A stretch of DNA of 64,000 nucleotides, taken from NCBI GenBank assembly GCA_964342805.1, contig CAYFHQ010000006.1:23282-87281 (forward strand). Direction: 5' to 3'. Below, one piece after another: positions 47,554-57,000 of the stretch; the stretch's first letter is position 1; each line of letters opens with the position of its first letter. Origin of the DNA: CAYFHQ01 sp964342805 (lineage in GTDB: Bacteria > Bacillota > Clostridia > Peptostreptococcales > Acidaminobacteraceae). A model generated the notes under the pieces. The model was given only the letters and a program-made list of their open reading frames with translations. It searched no databases and was not told where the DNA came from. The position numbers and the translations under genes were made by a program.

Positions 47554-47925
47554 CTCGCATTTCCTCCTTATGTAGTCTTTACATTTTTTGCTGAAGGGAG
47601 AATTGTACAATCAACCGGCCCCCCCTTCAACAAGGACAGGTTGACGTCCATTGAACTTACGCCCATATATGAGACGCCAATTCTACAACCGATTATATCA
47701 CCCTTCGAGAAAGGTAACAATTCGGATACGGGTATTGTAACATAACTGTAAATCAGACAAAAAATCGCTGACACACTGTAAACTACAGCATTGCAGCAAT
47801 ATTCTGGTTAATCACAATTTTCAGAATGGACGTACAGGCACCCGCATACTAAATATACCACAAATAGTTGTGAATGTCCTGTAATCGTTCAAAATTGTGG
47901 ATTGTGTGGATATTGGGGATATCCT
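47554..47925. other. Upstream region of the candidate S-layer gene
   Basis: No gene. It holds the strong promoter at 47692-47720, a leader of about 130 bases, and a second, weaker promoter-like pair nearer the gene (TTGAAG, 17 bases, TACAAT on the minus strand, ending near 47602). Confidence 0.55.
47692..47720 (-). promoter_or_regulatory. Strong sigma-A promoter of the candidate S-layer gene
   Basis: Minus strand: TTGTTA (47720-47715), 17-base spacer ending in TGA, then TATAAT (47697-47692). It combines a good -35, a perfect -10 and an extended -10, the best promoter in the window. Confidence 0.8.
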
Positions 47926-49332
47926 TTACTCCCCATCAATCAGGAAGTCAATCGCTTCTTTAAGAATAATGTCTGTTTGAGAGTCACTCATTTTGTCCAT
48001 GATCGCTTCATGTAAAGCCCCGCGAGTGAAAAAGTCAAGTTGTCCACTAGGGTCGAGTCCATTGGCTCGTTGGAATGATTCCAAGGCCTTGAGTGTTTGA
48101 CTTCCAAACATACCGTCAATCGCTACTTCATAACCTAACTCTACCAATCTTTGTTGAGCACCATACACGTTTAATCCGCGATCACCAAGGATATTGGTTT
48201 CATTCTCTATCATTGGTGCATAACTCTGTAGCTCAATGATATCTACATCACTTAAGTCCTCGACAATAATATCTGGTGTTATTCCTACTTTATCCACTTG
48301 GTTTCTATCAGCAGTAAAGTATTCTGCAACTGTAATCTTTACTCCACCCCCATTACTGAGTGGCATTAAGGACTGCACTGTCCCTTTACCAAATGTCTGC
48401 GTACCTATCACCGTTGCTGCCTTGTTATCCTGTAAAGCACCTGCTAGAATCTCAGAAGCACTAGCCGACCCTTCGTTTACCAGAACAACCATAGGTAAAA
48501 TGACCTTAGGATCTTTCCCCGACTTTTCTAATATGTCAGGGTAAGCTCGATAATCAATCTGAACAATGTTATCATCCTTTTCAAGCAGGTAGTCTGCGAT
48601 ATCAACAACAACATCCAATCGACCACCCGGATTATTTCGTAAATCAATGATCAGCTTTTCCATACCTTTACTCTCTAGAATGAGCAAAGCTTCTAAGGCT
48701 TCATCTGCTGTGCTTTCTCCAAATTGAGTTAGTCTCAAAAACCCTATCTTGTTATCTAACAATTCATACTTAACCGATTTGACAACAATAAGTTCACGAG
48801 TAATAACTACTTGAAGAATACCAGACTGCCCATCCCTTTGAATACCAAGAGTAATTGTAGTGCCTGGCTCGCCCCGAAGAATATTCACAGATTCTTCTAA
48901 GGACATCCCTTTCAAACTCATTCCATCTACTGAAACAATCAGATCATTACTTCGCAAACCTGCCCTGTCACCTGGTGTGTCTTCAATCGGGCTAACAATT
49001 TTGATATAATCTGACTCTTTATCTTTCGAAACGGATATACCAATACCACCAAATGTACCATCGCTATCTTCGTTAAAACGAGCATACTCTTCCGGTGTAA
49101 AGTAAACACTATGTGGGTCTAACTGCTCAAAGATTCCCTTATAGGCTCCTTCAAGAAGTTCTTCATCCGTAGTTTCGTTCACATAATAAGTGTCTACTAG
49201 ATTCAATAAAAACTGAATGTATTCTGTGGAGTCATCCGCCTTCGGCTGAATCGGAATCGCACTACTCAAACTCCCCGCAGCCAAAACCAATACCAACACC
49301 AGCACACTGGCCCGTTTCATCATCTCTTTCAT
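47926..49332 (-). CDS. S41 carboxy-terminal processing peptidase with PG-binding domain
   Basis: A 468-aa secreted serine peptidase of the CtpA/CtpB family. Signal peptide 1-26; PDZ domain ~95-175 (GGIGISVSKD; IVSPIEDTPGDRAGL); catalytic domain with LRNNPGG (231-237), nucleophile Ser291 in GSASASEI and general base Lys316 in FGKGTVQ, 25 residues later as in Prc. A peptidoglycan-binding domain 1 (~370-440) ends the protein (VYGAQQRLVELGYEVAIDGMFG). It probably trims C termini of wall or secreted proteins outside the membrane. ATG at 49332 has AGGAG six bases ahead; an ATG at 49353 lacks a good site. It is followed by the S-layer gene, which has its own promoter. Confidence 0.93.
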   Translation of the reverse strand: MKEMMKRASVLVLVLVLAAGSLSSAIPIQPKADDSTEYIQFLLNLVDTYYVNETTDEELLEGAYKGIFEQLDPHSVYFTPEEYARFNEDSDGTFGGIGISVSKDKESDYIKIVSPIEDTPGDRAGLRSNDLIVSVDGMSLKGMSLEESVNILRGEPGTTITLGIQRDGQSGILQVVITRELIVVKSVKYELLDNKIGFLRLTQFGESTADEALEALLILESKGMEKLIIDLRNNPGGRLDVVVDIADYLLEKDDNIVQIDYRAYPDILEKSGKDPKVILPMVVLVNEGSASASEILAGALQDNKAATVIGTQTFGKGTVQSLMPLSNGGGVKITVAEYFTADRNQVDKVGITPDIIVEDLSDVDIIELQSYAPMIENETNILGDRGLNVYGAQQRLVELGYEVAIDGMFGSQTLKALESFQRANGLDPSGQLDFFTRGALHEAIMDKMSDSQTDIILKEAIDFLIDGE

Positions 49333-49360
49333 ATCGTACTCCTCTCTTCTCATCTTCTCT

Positions 49361-49366
49361 ATTGTA
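49361..49366 (-). promoter_or_regulatory. Extended -10 promoter of the S41 peptidase gene
   Basis: TGCTACAAT on the minus strand, 28 bases before the ATG at 49332. TAGACA lies 14 bases upstream, too close to be a normal -35. Confidence 0.4.
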
Positions 49367-49431
49367 GCACTTACAGTGGTTGTCTAGTGTTTCATCTCCA
49401 TGACGTTCAGGTTACTGTTTTCATGTGACGC

Positions 49432-49462
49432 AAAAAGGAGCCAGGCAAACTTGCCTAACTCC
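49432..49462 (-). terminator. Terminator of the TIG/SLH operon
   Basis: Minus strand: GGAGTTAGGCA / TGCCTGGCTCC, an 11-bp stem with two G-U pairs and loop AGTT, then five T. Confidence 0.9.
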
Positions 49463-49508
49463 TATTCTTATACCCATTTTGAATTTTTCCTACTATTATA
49501 TATAGGCT

Positions 49509-51011
49509 TTACCGGTTGTTTAGAATTTGCTCCCGGTAGTCGTAGGTAATGTTGTCCTTCATGTGGTAAATGAACTGCTCAATCATGGCTGACGCTTCTG
49601 CCCTCGTGACCAGGTTGTTGGGTTTAATGGTTCCGTCCTGGTAGCCCTGGACCAGACCAATCTCATTGGCCATGTAAATGCCGTCTTTGGCCCAGTTGGG
49701 TATGTCGGCGTCATCCACATAGGAAGTGGTATAAGGTGGCGCCGGTGCCAAGTGGGTCAGGCCAAGGGTATTGGTCAAAATGGTTATGGCCTCCGACCGT
49801 CTTAGGGTCCGGTCCGGCATGAAGAAGTCTCCCTCTCCTGCCATAATCCGCTTTTCCTTGGCAAACTCTATATAGGCCAGGTCTGGGTCAGTTATGTCCA
49901 CGTCCAGAAACAGGTTCTGCTTGTCTGTGTTCCGGTCCCGGCGAATTAGCTGCGTTTGGGTAAAGGGCTGGGTATTGGAAATGGCCTTGGACACCATTTT
50001 GGCAAACTCCAACCGACTCACGGGCTGGTTGGGCCCAAAGACTGACACGTCTGTGTCTAGAACTTCTAGGCTGGTCAAGAGGTAGATCGTGTCCATGGCC
50101 CAGTGGCCACCTATGTCGGTGATTTTGGGTGAGATCATGGAGTCTGTGTCTGTGATCTTGTCCAGTCGCATGTCTGATTGGCCAGCCACACGAACTGCGT
50201 CGTTTATGCCGCCAGTGGTTGTTGGCATGTTGTAGTTATATTGAAGAATGTTTTCTTCATTGGTTGTTGTAATGTAATTCCCCCGGAAACTAATATTCTG
50301 TGGGTCCGTGGGAATGTACTGGAACCGCTTCTTTTGGGTAGCTGACATTTCCAAAAGCACAGAACCTGCCCAATTGGTAGTTGAATCTGTTTGGGTGAAG
50401 GTTGTGTTGAGTACTTGGGTTTCTGACGACCCCCAATAGTGGTTATAACCCACAAGGGTGTCACTGGTGGTTTCCAGCTCAATAATGCCGTTGTTATCCA
50501 CGTTGGTTCCACCACCGCCAATGTAGTACTTGCGCTTGGCAATGATATTTCCAGAGTAGTAGTTGACCGCTGCTGTATTGTCTTCCAAAATGGCCTTGTT
50601 GAAGCTATAGCTGCCTAAGGTGTAGGTCGTCCCCCCTATGGTAATAGCTTCGGTCAACTCGCTAAGGGTAATGTCCAGCTTGGTTTGTCGCAGGTCAGTG
50701 TTCTCCGTTTTGACTACATTATAAGTAGCTGTCCTTGCCACCGTTGCATTGGCTGCCGTATTGGCCAGTGTGAAGGTATAGGCCAACTCATAGGTGTCCA
50801 GCCCCACTGGGATTTCTGGAACAACCACGGTCCCTACCAACTTAATAGGGGCACCCGTTATAAAAGTCATTTCCTCATACTCATAGGTCAGGTCTGCCAA
50901 GGTCGGGTCACCAATGACCCCTCCGTCAAACATGGGGATTTTCTCAGCAAAGGCCGGTGTTCCCAGAATGATCATGCTTATGAGTAGTAGTAGTATTTTT
51001 CTTCCTGTCAT
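49509..51011 (-). CDS. Surface protein with three C-terminal SLH domains
   Basis: A 500-aa secreted protein. Signal peptide 1-22 (KILLLLISMIILGTPAFA). A beta-rich N-terminal part (~23-285), Thr/Tyr/Asn-rich, has no recognised family. Three SLH domains follow (~295-490): DIGGHWAMDTIYLLTSLEVL with PVSRLEFAKMVSKAI, then RIMAGEGDFFMPDRTLRRSEAITIL, then GLVQGYQDGTIKPNNLVTRAEASAMIEQF. It should be wall-bound through its C terminus. ATG at 51011 is preferred, with GAGGTGG six bases ahead; a TTG at 51026 lacks that spacing. It is the last gene of a three-gene operon, 18 bases after the preceding stop. Confidence 0.87.
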   Translation of the reverse strand: MTGRKILLLLISMIILGTPAFAEKIPMFDGGVIGDPTLADLTYEYEEMTFITGAPIKLVGTVVVPEIPVGLDTYELAYTFTLANTAANATVARTATYNVVKTENTDLRQTKLDITLSELTEAITIGGTTYTLGSYSFNKAILEDNTAAVNYYSGNIIAKRKYYIGGGGTNVDNNGIIELETTSDTLVGYNHYWGSSETQVLNTTFTQTDSTTNWAGSVLLEMSATQKKRFQYIPTDPQNISFRGNYITTTNEENILQYNYNMPTTTGGINDAVRVAGQSDMRLDKITDTDSMISPKITDIGGHWAMDTIYLLTSLEVLDTDVSVFGPNQPVSRLEFAKMVSKAISNTQPFTQTQLIRRDRNTDKQNLFLDVDITDPDLAYIEFAKEKRIMAGEGDFFMPDRTLRRSEAITILTNTLGLTHLAPAPPYTTSYVDDADIPNWAKDGIYMANEIGLVQGYQDGTIKPNNLVTRAEASAMIEQFIYHMKDNITYDYREQILNNR

Positions 51012-51029
51012 TGGGAACCACCTCAATCA

Positions 51030-54000
51030 CTAGTTTGGATCAACAAAGATCACAAATGCGTCTTCTTTATATCTTAGCACATAAATGTTTTCACCTGGCT
51101 GCATATCCGTTGGAGCAATAACTTCATTCTCCCGGATCACAATGGCGTCTGTATACTCTGTATAGGTATCCACAGAGTTGCCCTTCCATTCAGCCGTGGA
51201 CCTGATCCAGTCATGGGAGTCAGTAATTCGCACCCGGTTCCACTGGGTATCCAGGGAGTCTACAATCCCCCGTGTGAGAATGGAGTCTTCCAGTACCTTC
51301 TTTAGTTCCTCAGTAATTTTGGACTCATTGGTAAAAGTGTCGTCCCAGTCTACTTTGGCAATGAGGCCATTTTGACGTAGGTGGAGTCCAGCTAGAGACT
51401 TGGTTGTTGTAAAGCCCTTGTCGGTCAATACACCCACGGCGTAGAAACGTTCATGGGTTAACCCCTTACCATCTGTGGACTTGTTGTCTTCTCGACTGTA
51501 GGAACCGTTGAAGAAGTTGAAGGCTGTAATGGTCTGTACCGGTGTCTTGGTAATATCCTTAACCACCGTCTCCGTATGGTAATACAACTTCTCACTATCG
51601 GACTCAATGATCCCATTCCATTCGTTTCCACTCATGGTGGACCAGTTTCTCAGGGTCACGCTGTTACCGTTAACATCCTCCAAAGCGCCGATATAAATCC
51701 GCTCGAAAATGTCGTCTGCGTCGGAAACTAGCTTAACCACATTGGCATTGTTGGCTCCCTGGTAGAAGTCAGACACCACCATTACCGTGTCCTGCTTTTT
51801 AATCCGGTTGGTCTCCACAAGGCGGCCTTCCTTGACCACAATGGTTCCCTCGGTCAAGTTGAAGTTCATCCGGTTGTAAAGTTCAAATGAGTTGAGGGCG
51901 GAACTGTATGACCGAATGGTGTCATTGAAGACATTCTCGCCACCAGACTTAATGGTCATCATCTCAGCCAATTCAGTACCGAAGTTGTCTTCCAGGGCCA
52001 CATAGACTGTGTCTCCCCGGTGGGTTCTTTCCAATTCCCTAAAGGGTACCAGTTTTTCACCTTGGTAGATCAGGACATCGTCAGTCAGTTTGATCTTTTT
52101 AGAGAAGGAAGTCTCTGCCACCCAGGCTGTGTTCTTTAAGTACATGGGCTGGTAGAGGGTCACTTCATTGAGGGCTTCATTGACACTACCCAAGGTGCCC
52201 TTGTAAATGTTCTTGACCAGACGGTCTATACCTTCCACTTCGATCTTGGAAGCCTCGTCGGTGTAAATATCGTCAAAGTAAAGCTTGACCTTGTCCCCTT
52301 CTTTAATGGCAGCCTTGGTAATAGAAGTGCCACCCTTGGTCATTGGTATACCATCTGGAATCTTGTAGGCCTGCTGTCTGCCGTCATTGAGTTTAAAGAG
52401 AATAACATCAGAGTATTTAATGTAGACTTGACCCTGGCGCATCTTTCCGTATTTAGGAATGTAACCGGGGTTTTCCATAAAGGTTTCGGACACCACATTG
52501 GTTATAAAGCCTTGGTTGACAGTCACCTTGACGTCTTGTCCATAGCGAAGGTCCTTGAGGGCACCCACACGGAGGTTGACTTCCACACCTGCGTAAGAGG
52601 CCACAGGGAAGGTCCAAATTTGATTGTCATAGCCGAAAATTTCCAGGGTCGTTCTGTTGTTTTCTGTGTCCGTTGCGACAGACCGAACAGTACCGGAAAT
52701 AGATAGCTGCTCCATGGGTTTAACGTTGACATAAACCAAAGTTTCGTCGTCCTTGACTGCAAAGGTAATGTCGTCACCCACCGCTAGTAGTGATGCGCCC
52801 GCAACCCTATCCTCCTTGTAAACGATGGGGTCATTTTTCACGCCTGTATACAAGTCAGTTTCTACTACTAAATCAAAGGTTTCTCCTTCAAAGGTCCGTA
52901 CCCGGTAGCGACTTTGCTCAATAAAGCGGTCGGTGATCCATTCCTTCTTGGAAAGGATCTCATAGATATGACCAAAGTAGGTCTTAATATTGGTTCCGTT
53001 TTCTTCAGCCCGTCGCATTTTTTCAAGAACCGTGTTGTCATTAATGACTTCTACATAGACAACAGCGTCGTTCTTGGCAAGGTACTGGACTTCGTCACCA
53101 ATTTCAATGACGCGACTATCAGAAGGTACACCGTTCTTATAAGAGACAAACTCCATCCGTTGGTTGGTTTTGGTGTTAAGGGAGGTGGACACTTTCACCG
53201 TCTGTCCGTCCACGGTTCGAATAATCAGGTCCCGGGTCGTTACCTTGTAGCCCACTTCCTGGGTTTCGTTCTCTTGAACACCCGTGACAAGACCATAACC
53301 TGTGGTGATATTGTTCTGGTCATAGAGTTGCTCAGACACCACGTCCAGGGTTTCCATGAGTTCACCGCGACTCATCATGCCCATGGGGTTGAAATTGCCG
53401 TCGTTGTTGGGCTTCATGACATTAGCTTCAATCAGTGCTTCGATCAGACCACGGTTTTCTGGAGTTACTTCTGCGAAGTCTTGGAAGCCAAAGACGTTGT
53501 CCAGGTTGCCAAAGTTCGGCTGTAGGTTGAGGAGTCGAGCAATCCAAAGGGCAATCTGCTCCCTGTCCACGGGTTCGTTGAGGCCCGTGTACTCTGTTGC
53601 CAGCAGGACCCCATTATTGAGGGCCTGCTGGGCATAGTTTTCATTGTAAAGGGCCCGGATTGCCCCCTGGGACAGGCCACCGGTTTGGGGAAGCACAGCC
53701 TGTTGGACTGCTGCTTCAGAACCGTTAAGGCGCATCAGGTAGGTGAGTACTTCAAAACCGGTTACGTCTTCTTCTGGTCTGAAATTGCTGTTGTCAGACC
53801 GCTTGGCCACGTCTTGAACAGCCAGCCGAAGGATGTTCTTTTCAAAAGGGTCACTGGCCGTGTCGGAAAAGATGGACTGCATGAGCAGTTCCATGCCCTT
53901 GTTATAGGCATTGAGTTCTTGCATGTTGGCCGTGTCCGTTCCAGCCGCCTTAAACTCCGGCACTGGAATGTCCACTGGGAATGCCGCATAGGAGGCTGGC

Positions 54001-54056
54001 ATTGCAGTCACTAGCAAGATGGTCGCAAGGATGAATATTGCAATTTTTCGTTTCAT
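51030..54056 (-). CDS. Large N-terminal SLH protein with beta repeats
   Basis: A 1008-aa secreted protein with signal peptide 1-24. A helical SLH-like region spans ~55-250 (FEVLTYLMRLNG; LNEPVDREQIALWIARLLNL; GLIEALIEANVMKPNNDGNFNPMGMMSRGELMETL). The remaining 750 residues are repeated small beta domains with motifs such as VKLYFDDIYTD, DTVYVALEDNFG and IYIGALEDVNGNSVTL, spaced roughly 120-140 residues apart. They resemble OB-like or S-layer beta modules, but no family is certain. ATG at 54056 follows GAGGTG by six bases; the Shine-Dalgarno overlaps the upstream stop region (12-base gap). It is the middle gene of the TIG/SLH operon. Confidence 0.82.
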   Translation of the reverse strand: MKRKIAIFILATILLVTAMPASYAAFPVDIPVPEFKAAGTDTANMQELNAYNKGMELLMQSIFSDTASDPFEKNILRLAVQDVAKRSDNSNFRPEEDVTGFEVLTYLMRLNGSEAAVQQAVLPQTGGLSQGAIRALYNENYAQQALNNGVLLATEYTGLNEPVDREQIALWIARLLNLQPNFGNLDNVFGFQDFAEVTPENRGLIEALIEANVMKPNNDGNFNPMGMMSRGELMETLDVVSEQLYDQNNITTGYGLVTGVQENETQEVGYKVTTRDLIIRTVDGQTVKVSTSLNTKTNQRMEFVSYKNGVPSDSRVIEIGDEVQYLAKNDAVVYVEVINDNTVLEKMRRAEENGTNIKTYFGHIYEILSKKEWITDRFIEQSRYRVRTFEGETFDLVVETDLYTGVKNDPIVYKEDRVAGASLLAVGDDITFAVKDDETLVYVNVKPMEQLSISGTVRSVATDTENNRTTLEIFGYDNQIWTFPVASYAGVEVNLRVGALKDLRYGQDVKVTVNQGFITNVVSETFMENPGYIPKYGKMRQGQVYIKYSDVILFKLNDGRQQAYKIPDGIPMTKGGTSITKAAIKEGDKVKLYFDDIYTDEASKIEVEGIDRLVKNIYKGTLGSVNEALNEVTLYQPMYLKNTAWVAETSFSKKIKLTDDVLIYQGEKLVPFRELERTHRGDTVYVALEDNFGTELAEMMTIKSGGENVFNDTIRSYSSALNSFELYNRMNFNLTEGTIVVKEGRLVETNRIKKQDTVMVVSDFYQGANNANVVKLVSDADDIFERIYIGALEDVNGNSVTLRNWSTMSGNEWNGIIESDSEKLYYHTETVVKDITKTPVQTITAFNFFNGSYSREDNKSTDGKGLTHERFYAVGVLTDKGFTTTKSLAGLHLRQNGLIAKVDWDDTFTNESKITEELKKVLEDSILTRGIVDSLDTQWNRVRITDSHDWIRSTAEWKGNSVDTYTEYTDAIVIRENEVIAPTDMQPGENIYVLRYKEDAFVIFVDPN

Positions 54057-54068
54057 GTGCTCACCTCT

Positions 54069-57000
54069 CTATCGGTTGCCCAGGAGCATATAATACCCTG
54101 GCTCTGTGATTCTCGTGGAGACACTGTTGTTTGCCATATCTAGCTGGGAGGCCATTTTTGTCCACTGGCCTGTGGCTGTGTTGTACTTGTAAAGGGCAAT
54201 GGTGGACTCGTTGACAAAGGTCAGGGACGTGTTGCTGTATGGCATGACTATGTCCATGGCTCCGTTGACCTGGTCCAGTTGCTGGCTGCCCGTGTTGTTA
54301 ATGACTGAAACGTCCAAGTTATAGACCTTGGAAACGGACTTCATTCCCCTTGGAATGGCATTTTGCAACAAGCTAGAATAGCTGTTGTTCATCCACTGGG
54401 TGAGAATGCGGCCATAGGTAGCCTCGTAGAAGTTACGTTCCCTAAACTCCTGGGTGTTGAGAGCTGTCGGTACAAACTGGAGCTTGGAGTCACCATAGTC
54501 GATCAGGACAATGGAATTGACCTGCTGGACTGCACTTGGAGGAACATTGATCAGGCGTTCTTGACCATTGTCTAGTTCAAATTCCGTCAAGGTGATGACC
54601 AGCTTTTCCGGTAGACCTGTGCTGGCTAAGTCCACAATGGACTTGTTGCCGTCTTGTTCTACCCGGTGGGTTTTCCCTTCTGGTACGTCTAGGCCACCGT
54701 CGACATCCTCTGGGCCAAGTTCCTCAATCTTGTCTAGGATTTCCCATTCTATAGAAGCAATGTTGGACCAAGAGGAAGGGCCGAACTTGTTGACTGCCTT
54801 GAGGACGAAGTGGATTCTTTGTCCCTTTTGTAGGTTTTCAAAGCCAGGAATCCGAGTTACCTTGAAGGGTTCAATGGCTGTTGTTTGAATGTACTTAAAG
54901 TCTCTATAGTCGTTGGCTTCCAAGGTTGTAGCCGTGGAGGAAGAAATGGTGTAGTAGATTTCATAATACTCCACCTTTTCCGAGAAGTAGTCAAAGAGCT
55001 TAATGTAGCGGTTGTCCACCACTTCCGCCTTCAACCCAATCGGATCACTCGGCACCGGCACCCTGAACTCCAGGGTCACGTCACCGTCAGAAATCCCACC
55101 GTCTGGGTTAATGACCGTCACCGTTATGTCCCCTTCATTTTCAAAGAGGGGCACGGTGACCACCATGGTGGTGGTATTGGTGACTTCAACGGCGGTGGCC
55201 ACAACGCCACCCTCGATAATGTAGTACTTGTCGTCCTTCCAAAGACCAACTTCACCGGTTGCGGTTTCGTCTTTTCGTTCGGTTCGCGTACCACCGAAGA
55301 CTACCTTGGCCCCGGTCTGGAACATGGTGCCTGTCAGCTGGATCTTGTCGCCACCCTCCACAGAAACCCGTGTCACTGGGTTGGCCCCATTTTCGTCTTT
55401 AACTTCTGTGGCCACTGTTGGATAGGAGACAATCTTTAGTCCGCCACTTAAACTGTCCTGACCAAAGTCGGCGTTCTGGACCTGGATGGTCTTGTCGCCC
55501 ACGGTCAGTCCCGTTGGGGTGGTGAACTTGATAATAGTATTGTCATTTTCAATGGTCAGGTTGGACACAGGTACACCACCCGGTGACCCAATCAGAACCA
55601 GGGCACCTGTTCTAAAGTCTGAACCGGAAATGGTGATCTGGTTACCGCCAAAGACTGAGGTTTCTGTCGGGTTGATCTCATTGATCTTTGGTCCGGACAG
55701 GGGCTTTCTATGCACAAAGTAGAAAGGCTTTTTGTCCGCTGAAACCAAGTCGTCGGTTGTGGCAGAGTTGGCCAGGCCAAAGTCTGTGTTTTCTACTGTA
55801 ATAGAATAGAGCTGGTCAATGTCTGACCCAGACCCCGGTGGTACCAGGGCAATAATGACGTCGTATTCCACATTGTTGATGGTCTTGGTGGTCAGTTCCG
55901 CTATGGAAATGACCCGGTCATTGACCCTTACTTCCAGTCCCGGTCTAAAGTCCAGACCCTGGATTTCAATCCCGATCTCTGCGTTGACCCCACCCTCAAT
56001 AATGTAGTGGTTGGTGTCTGCAGAAAGCTTGTTGGGTAGGACTGCAAAAATCTTTGGTTCTGAGTCCGGATTGGTGTAGGTGAAGTCAATCTGGGCTGTC
56101 CCCTGGTCCGGGTTGACATAGGTGATTTTCACCGTGTCAATGGAGTAGTAGGAGGAGGTCACTACTTGGACGTGCTGGGCCGTGTCATAAGTTACCTTAG
56201 GCGCCCAGCCCCGTTCCACATAGAGCCGTTTGTCGTCAATTTCCAATCGGATATATTCGTAGACCTTACCGGAGTAGGCCGTTCCGTCTTCCTCGTCATA
56301 GCCATTTGGTACGTAGAACTCAGCGCCATTCTGGAGCATTTCCATGGGGAGGAAGACTTCCTTGTCGTCATAGTTGGTAAAGGTTCTTGTATAGATCTTG
56401 CCGTTTTCTTCAACGGACATTTTGACCTGGTCCAGGCCACCGTCATACTCAACTTTCAGGCCACCGGTCAGGTTGACCGTGGTCTTTCCATTGAAGATCA
56501 GACCGGAGTTAGGCAGGGTCCGGGCTATTTCCCGGTTGTCTATATCCGCAAAACGTACTCGAGCAGCAACGTCTGGAATGTCCACAATGGCATTGTCCAC
56601 ATTGTTGTGGTAGCCCTTGATGGTGTCCCGTCGGAGGTCGCTACCAAAGAGGTCCTTGACTTCCTGGCCCTGTTTCTGGCCCTTGGAGGGGCTGACTGTT
56701 GTCAGGGTCGGTGCCGAAGACGTATAAGTGTACTCAATCCGGTTGGACACACCCAGGTCGTTGTTGACCACGTAGACGTCTACCTTGCCTGGGTCATGTT
56801 TAGGCGTAATGACCTTCATGTAGCCCTTGGCAAATTCAACGATCTTGGCCTTGTTCTCCCCGAAGTAAACCGATGGGAGAACAGGTGAACTCAAGTATTC
56901 CGTAAAGTAAGGCGTCTGGTTGTCTGGAATTTCCTGCACAGCGTCTGGATCAACACCGGCGTCGAGCAAGTCGTCCCACACACCATTGGCATAGAGGTCT

